Origin: Variovorax sp. OV329
GTDB taxonomy: Bacteria; Pseudomonadota; Gammaproteobacteria; Burkholderiales; Burkholderiaceae_C
Reading direction: 5' to 3'
NCBI RefSeq assembly: GCF_900114785.1
Contig: NZ_FOUG01000017.1
Span: 62,001 to 126,000 of the forward strand
DNA: 64,000 bases
The notes beneath the pieces are model-generated. The model was not told the DNA's origin, searched no databases, and saw only the letters and a list, made by a program, of their open reading frames with translations. Numbering within the stretch: position 1 is the first letter of the stretch; the number at the start of each line of letters is the position of its first letter. Shown here piece after piece: positions 54,205-62,457 of this stretch. The position numbers and the translations under genes were made by a program.

Positions 54205-55243
54205 ACCCGAATCCAACCCGGCCCGCCTGCTGGTGGTGGACGACAACAAAGTCAACCGCATGCTGCTCACCCGCGGGCTCGAGCAGCAGGGCCACCGCGT
54301 GGCCTGCGCCGAGAACGGCCGCATCGCCCTGGAAATGCTGCAGGAGGGCGAGTTCGACCTCATGCTGCTGGACATCGAGATGCCCGAGATGAATGGCTTC
54401 CAGGTGCTGGAGCGTCTCTCCGGCGACCCGCGCCTGCGCGACCTGCCGGTGGTGGTCACCTCCTCGCTGGAAGAGATGGCCGGCGTGGTGCGCTGCATCG
54501 AGTTGGGCGCGGAGGACTACCTGCACAAGCCGGTCAATGGCGTCCTGCTCAAGGCCCGAGTCGACGCCAGCCTGGAGAAGAAGCGCCTGCGCGACATGCA
54601 GAAGGACATGGTGCGGCGCTTCGCCACCTCCGAGGTGGCGCAGGATCTGCAGCAGTCGGGCTTCGCGCTGGGTGGCCGACGGGTGGAGGGCACGGTGATG
54701 TTCGCCGACATCCGCGGCTTCACCTCGCTGGTGGAATCGACGCCGCCGGAAGAGACCATCGAGCTGCTCAACACCTGGTATGCGCTGATGTTCGAGGCCA
54801 TCAACAAGCATGGCGGCGTGGTCAACCAGATGATCGGCGACGGCCTCATGTGCATCTTCGGCGCGCCGCTGCCCATGGACGACCATGCGGCTCAGGCGGT
54901 GCACGCGGCGCTGGACATGGTGGCGATGCTTCAGGTGCTCAACAACCAGCGCACTTCGGCAGGCAAGCCGCTCCTTCGCATCGGCGTGGGCATTGCCACC
55001 GGCGAGATGGTGGCCGGCTACACGGGCACGCAGTCGCGTGCCACCTACACCTGCATCGGCAACACGGTGAACCTGGCGGCGCGTCTGGAGTCGCACACCA
55101 AGGAGGTGGGCCGCATGATCCTCATCGACCCCGACACCTGCCAGGCCGTGGGTGGCCGTTGCGAGACGGAAGCGCTCGGCAGGGTACACCTGCGCGGCAA
55201 GGCGGCGCCGGTGGAAGTGTTCGCGGTGCACGGGGCCGCCTGA
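54197..55243 (+). CDS. Response regulator with class III nucleotide cyclase domain
   Basis: 348 residues: receiver domain (LLVVDDNKVNRMLL, phospho-acceptor Asp59 in LMLLDIEMPEM, Lys in YLHKPVN), short helix, and class III cyclase. Metal aspartates Asp171 (VMFADIRGFTSL) and Asp215 (MIGDGLMCIFGAP), and transition-state Asn292 and Arg296 (VNLAARLES) are intact. The residues that select adenine are not the usual Lys/Asp but Gln211 and Asn289 (YTCIGNTVNLAA), so the nucleotide substrate is uncertain. Output of the kinase-Hpt chain. Confidence 0.92.
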   Translation: MAEPESNPARLLVVDDNKVNRMLLTRGLEQQGHRVACAENGRIALEMLQEGEFDLMLLDIEMPEMNGFQVLERLSGDPRLRDLPVVVTSSLEEMAGVVRCIELGAEDYLHKPVNGVLLKARVDASLEKKRLRDMQKDMVRRFATSEVAQDLQQSGFALGGRRVEGTVMFADIRGFTSLVESTPPEETIELLNTWYALMFEAINKHGGVVNQMIGDGLMCIFGAPLPMDDHAAQAVHAALDMVAMLQVLNNQRTSAGKPLLRIGVGIATGEMVAGYTGTQSRATYTCIGNTVNLAARLESHTKEVGRMILIDPDTCQAVGGRCETEALGRVHLRGKAAPVEVFAVHGAA

Positions 55244-55259
55244 AGACATTGCAGCAGTG

Positions 55260-56825
55260 ATGGAGCTCCTTTCCGATCCCGCGACTTGGGTGGGCCTGGC
55301 AACCCTGGTCGTGCTGGAGATCGTGCTGGGCATCGACAACCTGCTGTTCATCGCCATCCTGGTCGAGAAGCTGCCGCCTGCCCAGCGGGACCGCGCACGG
55401 CTCATCGGCCTGAGCCTGGCACTGTTCATGCGGCTGGCGCTGCTGGCGGCCATCTCCTGGCTGTCCAAGCTCACCAGGCCGCTCTTCGGCCTGGGCGACT
55501 TCTCCTTCTCGGGACGCGACCTGATCCTGCTGGGCGGCGGCCTGTTCCTGCTCTTCAAGGCCACCTCCGAACTGCACGAACGGCTGGAAGGCCTGCCGCA
55601 CTCGGGCGAACGCTCCACGGCGCACGCGGGCTTCGGCTTGGTGGTGGCGCAGATCGTGGTGCTCGACGCGGTGTTCTCGCTCGACTCGGTGATCACCGCG
55701 GTGGGCATGGTCAACGAGCTGCCGGTGATGATGGCCGCGGTGATCATCGCGGTGGGCGTGATGCTGGTGGCCTCGGGGCCGCTGGCGCGCTTCGTCAGCA
55801 TGCATCCGACCGTCGTGGTGCTGTGCCTGAGCTTCCTGCTGATGATCGGCCTGAGCCTGGTGGCCGACGGCCTGGGCTTCCACATGCCCAAGAGCTACCT
55901 GTACGCGGCCATCGGCTTCTCCATCCTCATCGAGTTCTTCAACCAGTGGGCCCGGCGAAACCAGGCCCGCCACCTGGCCCAGCGGCCGCTGCGCGAGCGC
56001 ACCGCCGAGACCGTGCTGCGCCTGCTGGGGAGCCGCGCGCAGGCTGGCGCGGGCATCGATGCGGGCACGCCCGCCGATGCGCAGGCGGTTGGCGCGCCGG
56101 CCTTCGCCGCCGAGGAACGCCACATGGTCAGCGGCGTGCTCACCCTGGCCGAGCGCACGGTGCGCACCATCATGACTCCGCGCGCCGACATCTCCTGGGT
56201 CGACCTGGAAGACCCGCCAGATGCGGTGCGAGCCCAGCTGCTCGAATCGCCGCACGGCATGCTCCCCGTGTGCCGCGGCTCGCTGGACGCCGTGGTGGGC
56301 GTGGGCCGCTCTAACGAGCTGCTCGCCGCCCTGTTCACGCACGGCCACCTGCCGCCCGAGGGCCCGCACCTGCGCCCGCCCATCTACCTGCCCGAGGGCA
56401 CCACCGCCATCCGCGCCATCGACGTGCTGCGCCAGGCGCGCGGCCAGCTCGCGCTGGTCAGCGACGAGCACGGCACGCTCAAGGGCCTGGTCACGCCCAT
56501 CGACGTGCTGGAGGCGATCGCCGGCGAGTTTCCCGACGAGGACGAGGGCCTGGAGATCCAGCAGGTGGACGCTTCCAACTGGCGCGTGGCCGGCAGCGCC
56601 GACCTGCACCAGCTGGAGCAGGAACTGGAGACCAGCGGCCTGGTCAGCGAGGAGGACCGCTACGTCTCGCTGGCGGGCTACCTGCTCGACAACTTCGGGC
56701 GGCTGCCGCGCGCCGGCGAGACCTGGCGCCACGAGGACCTGTGCTTTCGCGTGGACGAAGTGGATGCTCAGCGCATCCGCTTCGTCAGCATCCGGCGCGT
56801 GCAGCCCGAGGAAGAACCGGGCTGA
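55260..56825 (+). CDS. TerC-family membrane protein with CBS and CorC/HlyC domains
   Basis: 521 residues. Seven helices of the TerC fold (LATLVVLEIVLGIDNLLFIAILVEKLP and VVAQIVVLDAVFSLDSVITAVGM carry the membrane-embedded Asp residues linked to metal export), a linker, a CBS pair (about 290-420, TVRTIMTPRADISWVD ...) and a CorC/HlyC-type C-terminal domain (about 435-515, RYVSLAGYLLDNFGRLPRAGE). Similar to E. coli YoaE/YegH; TerC proteins take part in manganese export. ATG 55260 is 16 bases after the cyclase gene. Confidence 0.92.
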   Translation: MELLSDPATWVGLATLVVLEIVLGIDNLLFIAILVEKLPPAQRDRARLIGLSLALFMRLALLAAISWLSKLTRPLFGLGDFSFSGRDLILLGGGLFLLFKATSELHERLEGLPHSGERSTAHAGFGLVVAQIVVLDAVFSLDSVITAVGMVNELPVMMAAVIIAVGVMLVASGPLARFVSMHPTVVVLCLSFLLMIGLSLVADGLGFHMPKSYLYAAIGFSILIEFFNQWARRNQARHLAQRPLRERTAETVLRLLGSRAQAGAGIDAGTPADAQAVGAPAFAAEERHMVSGVLTLAERTVRTIMTPRADISWVDLEDPPDAVRAQLLESPHGMLPVCRGSLDAVVGVGRSNELLAALFTHGHLPPEGPHLRPPIYLPEGTTAIRAIDVLRQARGQLALVSDEHGTLKGLVTPIDVLEAIAGEFPDEDEGLEIQQVDASNWRVAGSADLHQLEQELETSGLVSEEDRYVSLAGYLLDNFGRLPRAGETWRHEDLCFRVDEVDAQRIRFVSIRRVQPEEEPG

Positions 56826-56844
56826 TTCCAGGACCTTGTTTTTT

Positions 56845-57309
56845 TCAGCGCTTCGCAATCAGCCGGCGCGGCCCGGCTCCCTCGTCGCCCAGCTTGTCCA
56901 GCGGATTGCGGAGCCTGCAGCGGTCGATCGACAGGCAGCCGCAGCCGATGCAGTCGTCCAGTTGATCGCGCAGCTTCTTCAACTGCGCCAGGCGCTCGTC
57001 CAGTTCGGCCCGCCAGTTGGCAGACAGGCGCGTCCAGTCTGCGCGGCTGGGCGCGCTGGCGGCCGGCAAGGCCTCCAGAGCAGTGGCGATGTCCGCCAGC
57101 GGAATGCCCACCCGCTGCGCCACGCGGATGAAGGCCACGCGCCGCAGCACCGCCCGCGCATAGCGGCGGTGGTTGCTCTCGGTGCGCTCGCTGTGGATCA
57201 GGCCCTTGCCCTCGTAGAAGTGCAGTGTCGACACCGCCACGCCACTGCGCTGCGCCACCTCGCCCACGCTGAGCGTGGCGGCCATGCCTTCGGGAAGTCG
57301 GATCTGCAT
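56845..57309 (-). CDS. soxR: Redox-sensitive transcriptional activator SoxR
   Basis: 154 residues, MerR family. Helix-turn-helix LSVGEVAQRSGVAVSTLHFYEGKGLI, dimerisation helix, and the [2Fe-2S] cysteines CIGCGCLSIDRC (Cys120, 123, 125, 131). Senses redox-cycling compounds and activates the neighbouring promoter by distorting DNA. A perfect SoxR operator lies in the divergent spacer. Confidence 0.97.
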   Translation of the reverse strand: MQIRLPEGMAATLSVGEVAQRSGVAVSTLHFYEGKGLIHSERTESNHRRYARAVLRRVAFIRVAQRVGIPLADIATALEALPAASAPSRADWTRLSANWRAELDERLAQLKKLRDQLDDCIGCGCLSIDRCRLRNPLDKLGDEGAGPRRLIAKR

Positions 57310-57331
57310 GAGGGGCTCGGGATGAAAGTGC

Positions 57332-57362
57332 TTGACCTCAACTTTAGTTGAGGTTTGAGACT
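57332..57362 (+). promoter_or_regulatory. SoxR operator and promoter of the monooxygenase gene
   Basis: CCTCAACTTTAGTTGAGG at 57336-57353 is a perfect 18-bp dyad matching the known SoxR box. It lies between TTGACC (57332-57337) and a -10 candidate GAGACT (57357-57362), a 19-base spacer as expected for SoxR-activated promoters. Confidence 0.88.
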
Positions 57363-57424
57363 TCGCACCCGGTGCGGCCCAAAGCCCGCACGAATCATCT
57401 CGTCAATGAACGAAGGAGCCCTTC

Positions 57425-57748
57425 ATGGCATCGCAGATTTCCGGATCCGTCTACCGCATCGACAAGTTCGCCGTCCCCGCCGACGCCCTGCCCGCCTTTC
57501 TCAAGCGGCTGCACTGGATCGACCAGGCCGTGGCCGCCCTGCCTGGCTGCCGGCAGAACCGCGTGATGACCGAGCGCAGCGGCAGTGAGTTCAACGTCGC
57601 CACGCTGGTGGAATGGAACAGCCCCGAGGCGCTGGCCGCGGCCCGCGCGCAGATCAGCCGCCGGTACGCGGAGGAAGGCTTCGACCCCACCGACTTCATG
57701 AAACGGCTGGGCGTGCGAGCCGACATGGGCCTTTTTTCGGGCGCCTGA
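57425..57748 (+). CDS. Antibiotic biosynthesis monooxygenase-type protein, SoxR target
   Basis: 107 residues of the ABM ferredoxin-like fold (VYRIDKFAVPADALPAFLKRLHWIDQAVAALPGCRQNRVM, FNVATLVEWNSPEALAAARAQI). Members oxidise quinol-like or aromatic compounds or simply bind them. GAAGGAG is six bases upstream of ATG 57425. Divergent from soxR with a perfect SoxR box, so it should be induced by redox-cycling agents. Confidence 0.85.
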   Translation: MASQISGSVYRIDKFAVPADALPAFLKRLHWIDQAVAALPGCRQNRVMTERSGSEFNVATLVEWNSPEALAAARAQISRRYAEEGFDPTDFMKRLGVRADMGLFSGA

Positions 57749-57751
57749 GCC

Positions 57752-58429
57752 TCAGGGCACCGAAGCGTCCGGGTCGAATCGCCGGCGCAGGCGCAGCACG
57801 CCGCTGTCTACGGTGGTGAGCACGGGCACGGCCAGCCGCTCGCGAAGCAGCGGCGCAGCGCGCGCCAGGCTGAACTGCGCCAGTGCGATCACCTCGGCGC
57901 CACGCTCGACCAGGGCCTGCGCACCTGCAAGTGCCGCGGCGTCGTGCGCCCCGACATCGCCGGCGTTCAGCGCCGCCATCGCATCGCCGGCCAGTTGCAC
58001 ATCGAGCGAAACGCCAGCCGGAAACTCGGGCGGCATGCTGGTCAGCGTGGGCGCGAAGCTGGCGAGCAGGCCGATACGCCGGCCGCTCTTCGCCGCCTCG
58101 TCGATCATGGCCTCGTTGGGCTTGAGCACAGGCATGTCCGGATGCTGCGCCGCCACCGCCTCGATGCAGGGGCCGAAGGCCGAGCAGGTGAAGAGGATCG
58201 CGTCGGCGCCGCAGGCCACCGCGTAGTTGCCCAGCGTGGCGAAGCGCTGGTGCATCGCCTCGTCCAGGCCACCGCCGCGCAGCGCCAGGTCGCCCGAGAG
58301 GCTGTCGTCCAGCAGGTGCATGCGCCGGGCCTGCGGCCACAGGCGTTCGAAGGCCTGGTTGATCGGGGCCATCGAATGGACGAGCGCATGGATCAGCGCG
58401 ATGCGTGGCGGCGAGGCGGGTGGCGTCAT
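57752..58429 (-). CDS. Asp/Glu racemase-like protein (Asp/Glu/hydantoin racemase superfamily)
   Basis: 225 residues. Two catalytic-type cysteines are seen in AILFTCSAFGPCIEAVA, with MKRIGLLASFAPTLTSMPPEF-like middle and EVIALAQFSLARAAP near the end. Likely a racemase, isomerase or arylmalonate decarboxylase-type enzyme; the second active-site Cys position (normally near residue 180) is occupied by Gln-Phe-Ser, so activity is uncertain. It follows the Bug receptor gene by 23 bases. Confidence 0.75.
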   Translation of the reverse strand: MTPPASPPRIALIHALVHSMAPINQAFERLWPQARRMHLLDDSLSGDLALRGGGLDEAMHQRFATLGNYAVACGADAILFTCSAFGPCIEAVAAQHPDMPVLKPNEAMIDEAAKSGRRIGLLASFAPTLTSMPPEFPAGVSLDVQLAGDAMAALNAGDVGAHDAAALAGAQALVERGAEVIALAQFSLARAAPLLRERLAVPVLTTVDSGVLRLRRRFDPDASVP

Positions 58430-58452
58430 TTCCGCAGGATAGCCGCGTCGGA

Positions 58453-59433
58453 TCAGTCCAGCTTCACGTTGGCCTGGCGGATCACCTTGCCCCACATGGC
58501 CCGGTCCGCCTCGATGAAGGCAGCGAATTCGGCCGGCGAGTTGCAGCGCAGCTCGCCGCCGTAGTCGCGCCACTTCCTGGCGAGTTCTTCGGACTGGCAG
58601 GCCTTGCGCATGGCTGCGCTCAGCTTCTCCAGGATGGGCTTGGGCGTGCCGGCCGGCGCGAGCACGCCTTGCCAGGCGATGGGCGCGTAGTCGGGCAGCC
58701 CCGACTCGGCGAAGGTGGGCGTGTCGGGGAAGCTGGGGTGGCGCTCCTTGCCGGTGATGGCCAGCAGCTTGAGCTTGCCCGCGCGGATGTTGCTGGCCGC
58801 CGCCGGCAGGCCGTCGAACATGGCCTGCACCTGGCCGGCCATGAGGTCGACATAGGGGCTGTTGCTGTTGTAGGGCACCAGGTTGGTCTTCACGCCCGCC
58901 AGGTCGTTGAACCAGATGGCCGACAGGTGCGAATAGCTGCCGATGCCCGCCGTGGCCACCGTCACCGAATCCGGCCTGGCCTTGAGCTCGGCGATGAGCG
59001 CCTTCGCATCCTTGGCCGGCAGGCCGGGCGTGGCGATGAGGCCTGTGTTGAGCACCCCCAGCAGGCTCACCGGCGCGAAATCCTTCTCCGCATTGAAGGG
59101 CAGCTTGCTGTAGAGGTGCGGCACCACCGACAGCGAACTCGTGGTGCCGATGTAGAGCGAGTAGCCATCGGCCGGCGCCTTGGCCGCCACCTCGGTGCCG
59201 ATGATGTTGGACGCGCCGGGACGGTTCTCCACGAAGAAGGACTGGCCCAGGATCTTGGTCAGCTCCGCCGCGATCTCGCGCGCATTCGCATCCGGCCCGC
59301 TGCCTGCCGGGAAAGGGGCAATGATGCGCACCGGCTTCGTCGGGTAGTCGGCCTGGGCGGCCGCGCCGGCGGCCATCGCCGCCATCACCACGCCTGCCAG
59401 CCAGCGGCCGGCGCCCTTGTTCAGAACCTTCAT
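58453..59433 (-). CDS. Bug family (TctC-type) substrate-binding protein
   Basis: 326-residue periplasmic receptor of the tripartite tricarboxylate transporter type, very common in Burkholderiales. Signal peptide (KVLNKGAGRWLAGVVMAAMAAGAAAQA), then YPTKPVRIIAPFPAGSGPDANARE, NRPGASNIIGTEVAAKAPADGY and FDGLPAAASNIRAGKLKLLAITG. GGAGA is correctly placed before ATG 59433. No membrane subunits nearby; such receptors often work with distant permeases. Linked by divergent promoters to the aromatic cluster, so an aromatic or organic acid ligand is likely. Confidence 0.93.
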   Translation of the reverse strand: MKVLNKGAGRWLAGVVMAAMAAGAAAQADYPTKPVRIIAPFPAGSGPDANAREIAAELTKILGQSFFVENRPGASNIIGTEVAAKAPADGYSLYIGTTSSLSVVPHLYSKLPFNAEKDFAPVSLLGVLNTGLIATPGLPAKDAKALIAELKARPDSVTVATAGIGSYSHLSAIWFNDLAGVKTNLVPYNSNSPYVDLMAGQVQAMFDGLPAAASNIRAGKLKLLAITGKERHPSFPDTPTFAESGLPDYAPIAWQGVLAPAGTPKPILEKLSAAMRKACQSEELARKWRDYGGELRCNSPAEFAAFIEADRAMWGKVIRQANVKLD

Positions 59434-59476
59434 CTGTTGTCTCCAGGTGGGAATGCGTGCCACTTGCACGTGTCGC

Positions 59477-59535
59477 CATGATACGAATAACGCTAGTATT
59501 GTCAAATTATGAGAATATGAATATCATTTCTCCAT
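59477..59535. promoter_or_regulatory. Overlapping divergent promoters of the catabolic cluster
   Basis: Plus strand: TTGTCA (59499-59504), 17 bases, TATCAT (59522-59527). Minus strand: TTGACA (59505-59500), 16 bases, TATCAT (59483-59478). The two -35 elements lie on the same bases on opposite strands. The region is A/T-rich in a G/C-rich genome and includes AATAACGCTAGTATT, a possible IclR site. Confidence 0.7.
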
Positions 59536-59581
59536 CGCATCGGCTGGTTCGATGCCTGTTTATCGCAAGGAGACATTGGAG

Positions 59582-60142
59582 ATGAGCAAAAAGACCCCTT
59601 CGGATCTGCAGTTCAGCCACTTCGGGCTGTACGTGCGCGACCTGCCCCGCATGGCCGCCTTCTACAAGCAGGCCCTGCGCTTCACGCAGACCGACGCGGG
59701 CGACCTGGGCACGGTGCAACTGGTCTTTCTCAGCCGCGACCCGGCCGAGCACCACCAGCTGGTGCTGGCCACCGGCCGGCCGGAAGCACTGCCCTTCAAC
59801 GTGGTCAACCAGATCTCCTTCCGCGTGCCCGACATCGCCACGCTGCGCCGCTTCCACGACCGCCTGTTGGCGCACGGCGCGAGCGACATGCACCCGGTGA
59901 CGCATGGCAACGCGGTCTCCATCTACTGCCGTGACCCGGAGGGCAACCGCCTGGAGCTCTTCATGGACACGCCCTGGTACTGCGAGCAGCCGCTGCGCGA
60001 GCCCATCGACATCGCGCAGCCGGACGAAGCCATCCTGGCGCAGGCCGAGGCCATCGCGAAGCGCTTCCCCAAGTTCATGAGCCGTGCCGAATGGCAGGCC
60101 GAGGTCGCGCGCCGCATGCAGGAAGACCAGCGTGGCGACTGA
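59582..60142 (+). CDS. VOC family (extradiol-dioxygenase-like) protein
   Basis: 186 residues, two babbab modules of the vicinal oxygen chelate fold: FSHFGLYVRDLPRMAAFYKQAL with first His13, HHQLVLA, VNQISFRVPDIATLRRFHDRLLAHG with second His region, and the last metal Glu in RDPEGNRLELFMD. Probably a catechol-type ring-cleavage dioxygenase in the cluster. ATG 59582 with AAGGAGA upstream; a longer start at 59552 is possible. Ends overlapping the next gene by 11 bases. Confidence 0.88.
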   Translation: MSKKTPSDLQFSHFGLYVRDLPRMAAFYKQALRFTQTDAGDLGTVQLVFLSRDPAEHHQLVLATGRPEALPFNVVNQISFRVPDIATLRRFHDRLLAHGASDMHPVTHGNAVSIYCRDPEGNRLELFMDTPWYCEQPLREPIDIAQPDEAILAQAEAIAKRFPKFMSRAEWQAEVARRMQEDQRGD

Positions 60143-61625
60143 GTTCGACGTCGCCATCGCCGGCCTCGGCCCCACCGGCGCGACGCTGGCGAACCTGCTG
60201 GGCGCGGCCGGCCTCTCGGTGCTGGTGCTGGACAAGGAAGCCGGCGTCTTCCCGCTGCCGCGCGCCATCCATTTCGACGGCGAGGTGCTGCGCATCCTGC
60301 AGAGCGCCGGCCTGCGCGACGAGGTGCTGGCCATCGCCCGGCCCGGCACGCAGGGCATGCATTTCGTCAACGCCGCCGGCGAGACCCTGCTGATCCGCGG
60401 CGGCACCGCGGCGCTGGGTCCGCACGGCTGCGCCAACAACTACTACTTCCATCAACCTGAGCTGGAAACCGTGCTGCGCGCCGGCCTCTCGCGCTTCCCG
60501 AAAGTGGAGGTGCGGCTGAACCATGAGCTGCTGGCGCTGGAACAGGACGCGCACGGGGTGCGCTTCGACCTGCGCGACCGCATCACCGGCAATCAGATCC
60601 AGCAACGCGCCCGCTATCTGGTCGGCTGCGACGGCGCCCGCTCGCCGGTGCGCCAGCACATGGGCAGCGCCCTGGTCGACCTGGGCCTGCGCCAGCCCTG
60701 GCTGGTGTTCGACGTGGTGCTCGATGAGGCCGTGGACCTGCCCACCCACACCGTGCAGTACTGCGACCCCGCCCGCCCCATGACCTACTGCAACGTGGTG
60801 GGCAACCGGCGGCGCTGGGAGATCATGGTGATGCCGGGCGACGACCGCGAGGCGCTGGTGCGCCCCGAGTCCCTGTGGAAGCTGGTCGCGCCCTGGGTGC
60901 GCCCGGAGCAGGCGACGCTGGAGCGCGCGGCCATCTACACCTTCCACTCCGTCATCGCCGAAGGCTGGCGCCAGGGCCGCCTGCTGCTCGCCGGCGATGC
61001 CTGCCACCAGACGCCGCCCTTCCTCGGCCAGGGCATGTGCGCCGGCATCCGCGATGCGGCCAACCTGGCGTGGAAGCTCGAAGCCGTGCTCACACGCCAG
61101 GCCCCGCCCGAACTGCTCGACACCTACGAGAGCGAGCGGGCCCCGCACGTGCGCTCGCTCATCGAGCTCGCGGTGCGCCTGGGCGACATCATCCAGACCA
61201 CCGACCCGCAACTGGCGGCGCAGCGCGACGCGCGCTTCGCCGCCGGCCGCCCCGAGATCTTCGAGCTGCCGCCGCAGATGCTGGGCCGCGGCGCCTTCGA
61301 CGAGGCCGCACCCGACTCGCCCGCCGGCCGGCCCTTTCCGCAGCCGCGCCTGCCGGACGGCCGCCTGCTCGACGAGCTGCTGGGCCGGCGCAGCGCCGTG
61401 ATCGGCCGCGCCGACGCGTTGGCTGCCGCCTGCCCCGCCACGCTCGAGCGCTGGCAGCGCGCCGGTGCCATCGTCATCGACCAGCCGGCCGCGCCGCTGT
61501 CCGAGTGGCTCGAAGCCCACCAGGCCCGTGCGGTGATACTGCGGCCCGACCGATATATCGTCGGCATCGCGCGCACGGGGCCGGAACTGGATCGCATCTC
61601 GCAATACCTCCCTGTCGCGCCATGA
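60132..61625 (+). CDS. FAD-dependent aromatic hydroxylase, MhpA/PheA-like
   Basis: 497 residues, class A flavoprotein monooxygenase. FAD motif VAIAGLGPTGATLANLLGAAG, DG motif LVGCDGARSPVRQHMG and GD motif LLLAGDACHQTPPFLGQGMCAGIRDAANLAWKLEAVL are intact; the domain order matches 3-(3-hydroxyphenyl)propionate hydroxylase. GTG start overlaps the VOC stop. Likely hydroxylates a phenolic acid to a catechol for the VOC dioxygenase; the exact substrate is unknown. Confidence 0.92.
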   Translation: MATEFDVAIAGLGPTGATLANLLGAAGLSVLVLDKEAGVFPLPRAIHFDGEVLRILQSAGLRDEVLAIARPGTQGMHFVNAAGETLLIRGGTAALGPHGCANNYYFHQPELETVLRAGLSRFPKVEVRLNHELLALEQDAHGVRFDLRDRITGNQIQQRARYLVGCDGARSPVRQHMGSALVDLGLRQPWLVFDVVLDEAVDLPTHTVQYCDPARPMTYCNVVGNRRRWEIMVMPGDDREALVRPESLWKLVAPWVRPEQATLERAAIYTFHSVIAEGWRQGRLLLAGDACHQTPPFLGQGMCAGIRDAANLAWKLEAVLTRQAPPELLDTYESERAPHVRSLIELAVRLGDIIQTTDPQLAAQRDARFAAGRPEIFELPPQMLGRGAFDEAAPDSPAGRPFPQPRLPDGRLLDELLGRRSAVIGRADALAAACPATLERWQRAGAIVIDQPAAPLSEWLEAHQARAVILRPDRYIVGIARTGPELDRISQYLPVAP

Positions 61626-61655
61626 AGAAGAACACGACGACAAGAAGGAGCCTGC

Positions 61656-62414
61656 GTGGCCGCTGCCGAAAAATCCATGTCCAGCCTGGGCCGCATGCTG
61701 GCCGTGCTCGACCTGTTCGACGACACCCACCTCACGCGCACCGCCGACGACATCTCGGCGCAGCTGGAAGTCTCCCTGCCCACCGGCTACCGCTACGTGC
61801 GGCTGCTGCTGGAGGCGGGCCTGCTGCAGCGGGTGGAGGATTCGCACTACGCGCTGGGGCCGCGCATCATCGTGCTGGACCACTACATCAAGAAGGCCGA
61901 CCCGGTGCTGCGCGAAGGCATCCCGGTGATGCGCGAGCTGGTGGCCGCCACCGGCTTCGACTGCGTGGTGTCGGGCCTGTTCGGGCACCAGGTGCTGGAC
62001 ACGCACCGCGAAATGGGCAGCACCCCGCCGGCACTGGCCTACGGACGCGGCCGGCCGCGGCCGCTGTTCCAGGGCGCGGCGCCCAAGGTGCTGCTCTCCA
62101 CCTTCACCTCACCGCAGCTGCGCAAGCTCTTCGATGCGCGGCAGAAGGAGGCGGTGAAGAGCGGCCTGCCCGGCGAGTGGAGCGAATTCCGGCGCCACTT
62201 CGCGGCCATCCGCAAGGCGGGGCACTACGTTTCCATCGGGGAGCTGGAGCCGCAGCTGGCGGCCATCGCGGCGCCCATTCTCAAGCACGACGGGGGCGCG
62301 TGGGCGGCCCTGTCGCTCGTCTTCGACACCTCTCGCCTGGCCATCGTCGACATCGACAAGCTGGTGTCGCTGATCACCGAGGCCGCAGGCCGGATCGGAG
62401 GTCGGCTGGCGTAG
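61656..62414 (+). CDS. IclR family transcriptional regulator
   Basis: 252 residues: N-terminal winged helix (MLAVLDLFDDTHLTRTADDISAQLEVSLPTGYRYVRLLLEAGLLQRV) and C-terminal IclR effector domain. GTG start with AGAAGGAG upstream. Located inside the catabolic operon, so it probably regulates the divergent promoters at 59477-59535 in response to the aromatic substrate or an intermediate. Confidence 0.92.
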   Translation: MAAAEKSMSSLGRMLAVLDLFDDTHLTRTADDISAQLEVSLPTGYRYVRLLLEAGLLQRVEDSHYALGPRIIVLDHYIKKADPVLREGIPVMRELVAATGFDCVVSGLFGHQVLDTHREMGSTPPALAYGRGRPRPLFQGAAPKVLLSTFTSPQLRKLFDARQKEAVKSGLPGEWSEFRRHFAAIRKAGHYVSIGELEPQLAAIAAPILKHDGGAWAALSLVFDTSRLAIVDIDKLVSLITEAAGRIGGRLA

Positions 62415-62457
62415 ATCCATTTCCTTCACTTCACTCACTGACAGCAGGTACGACGGC

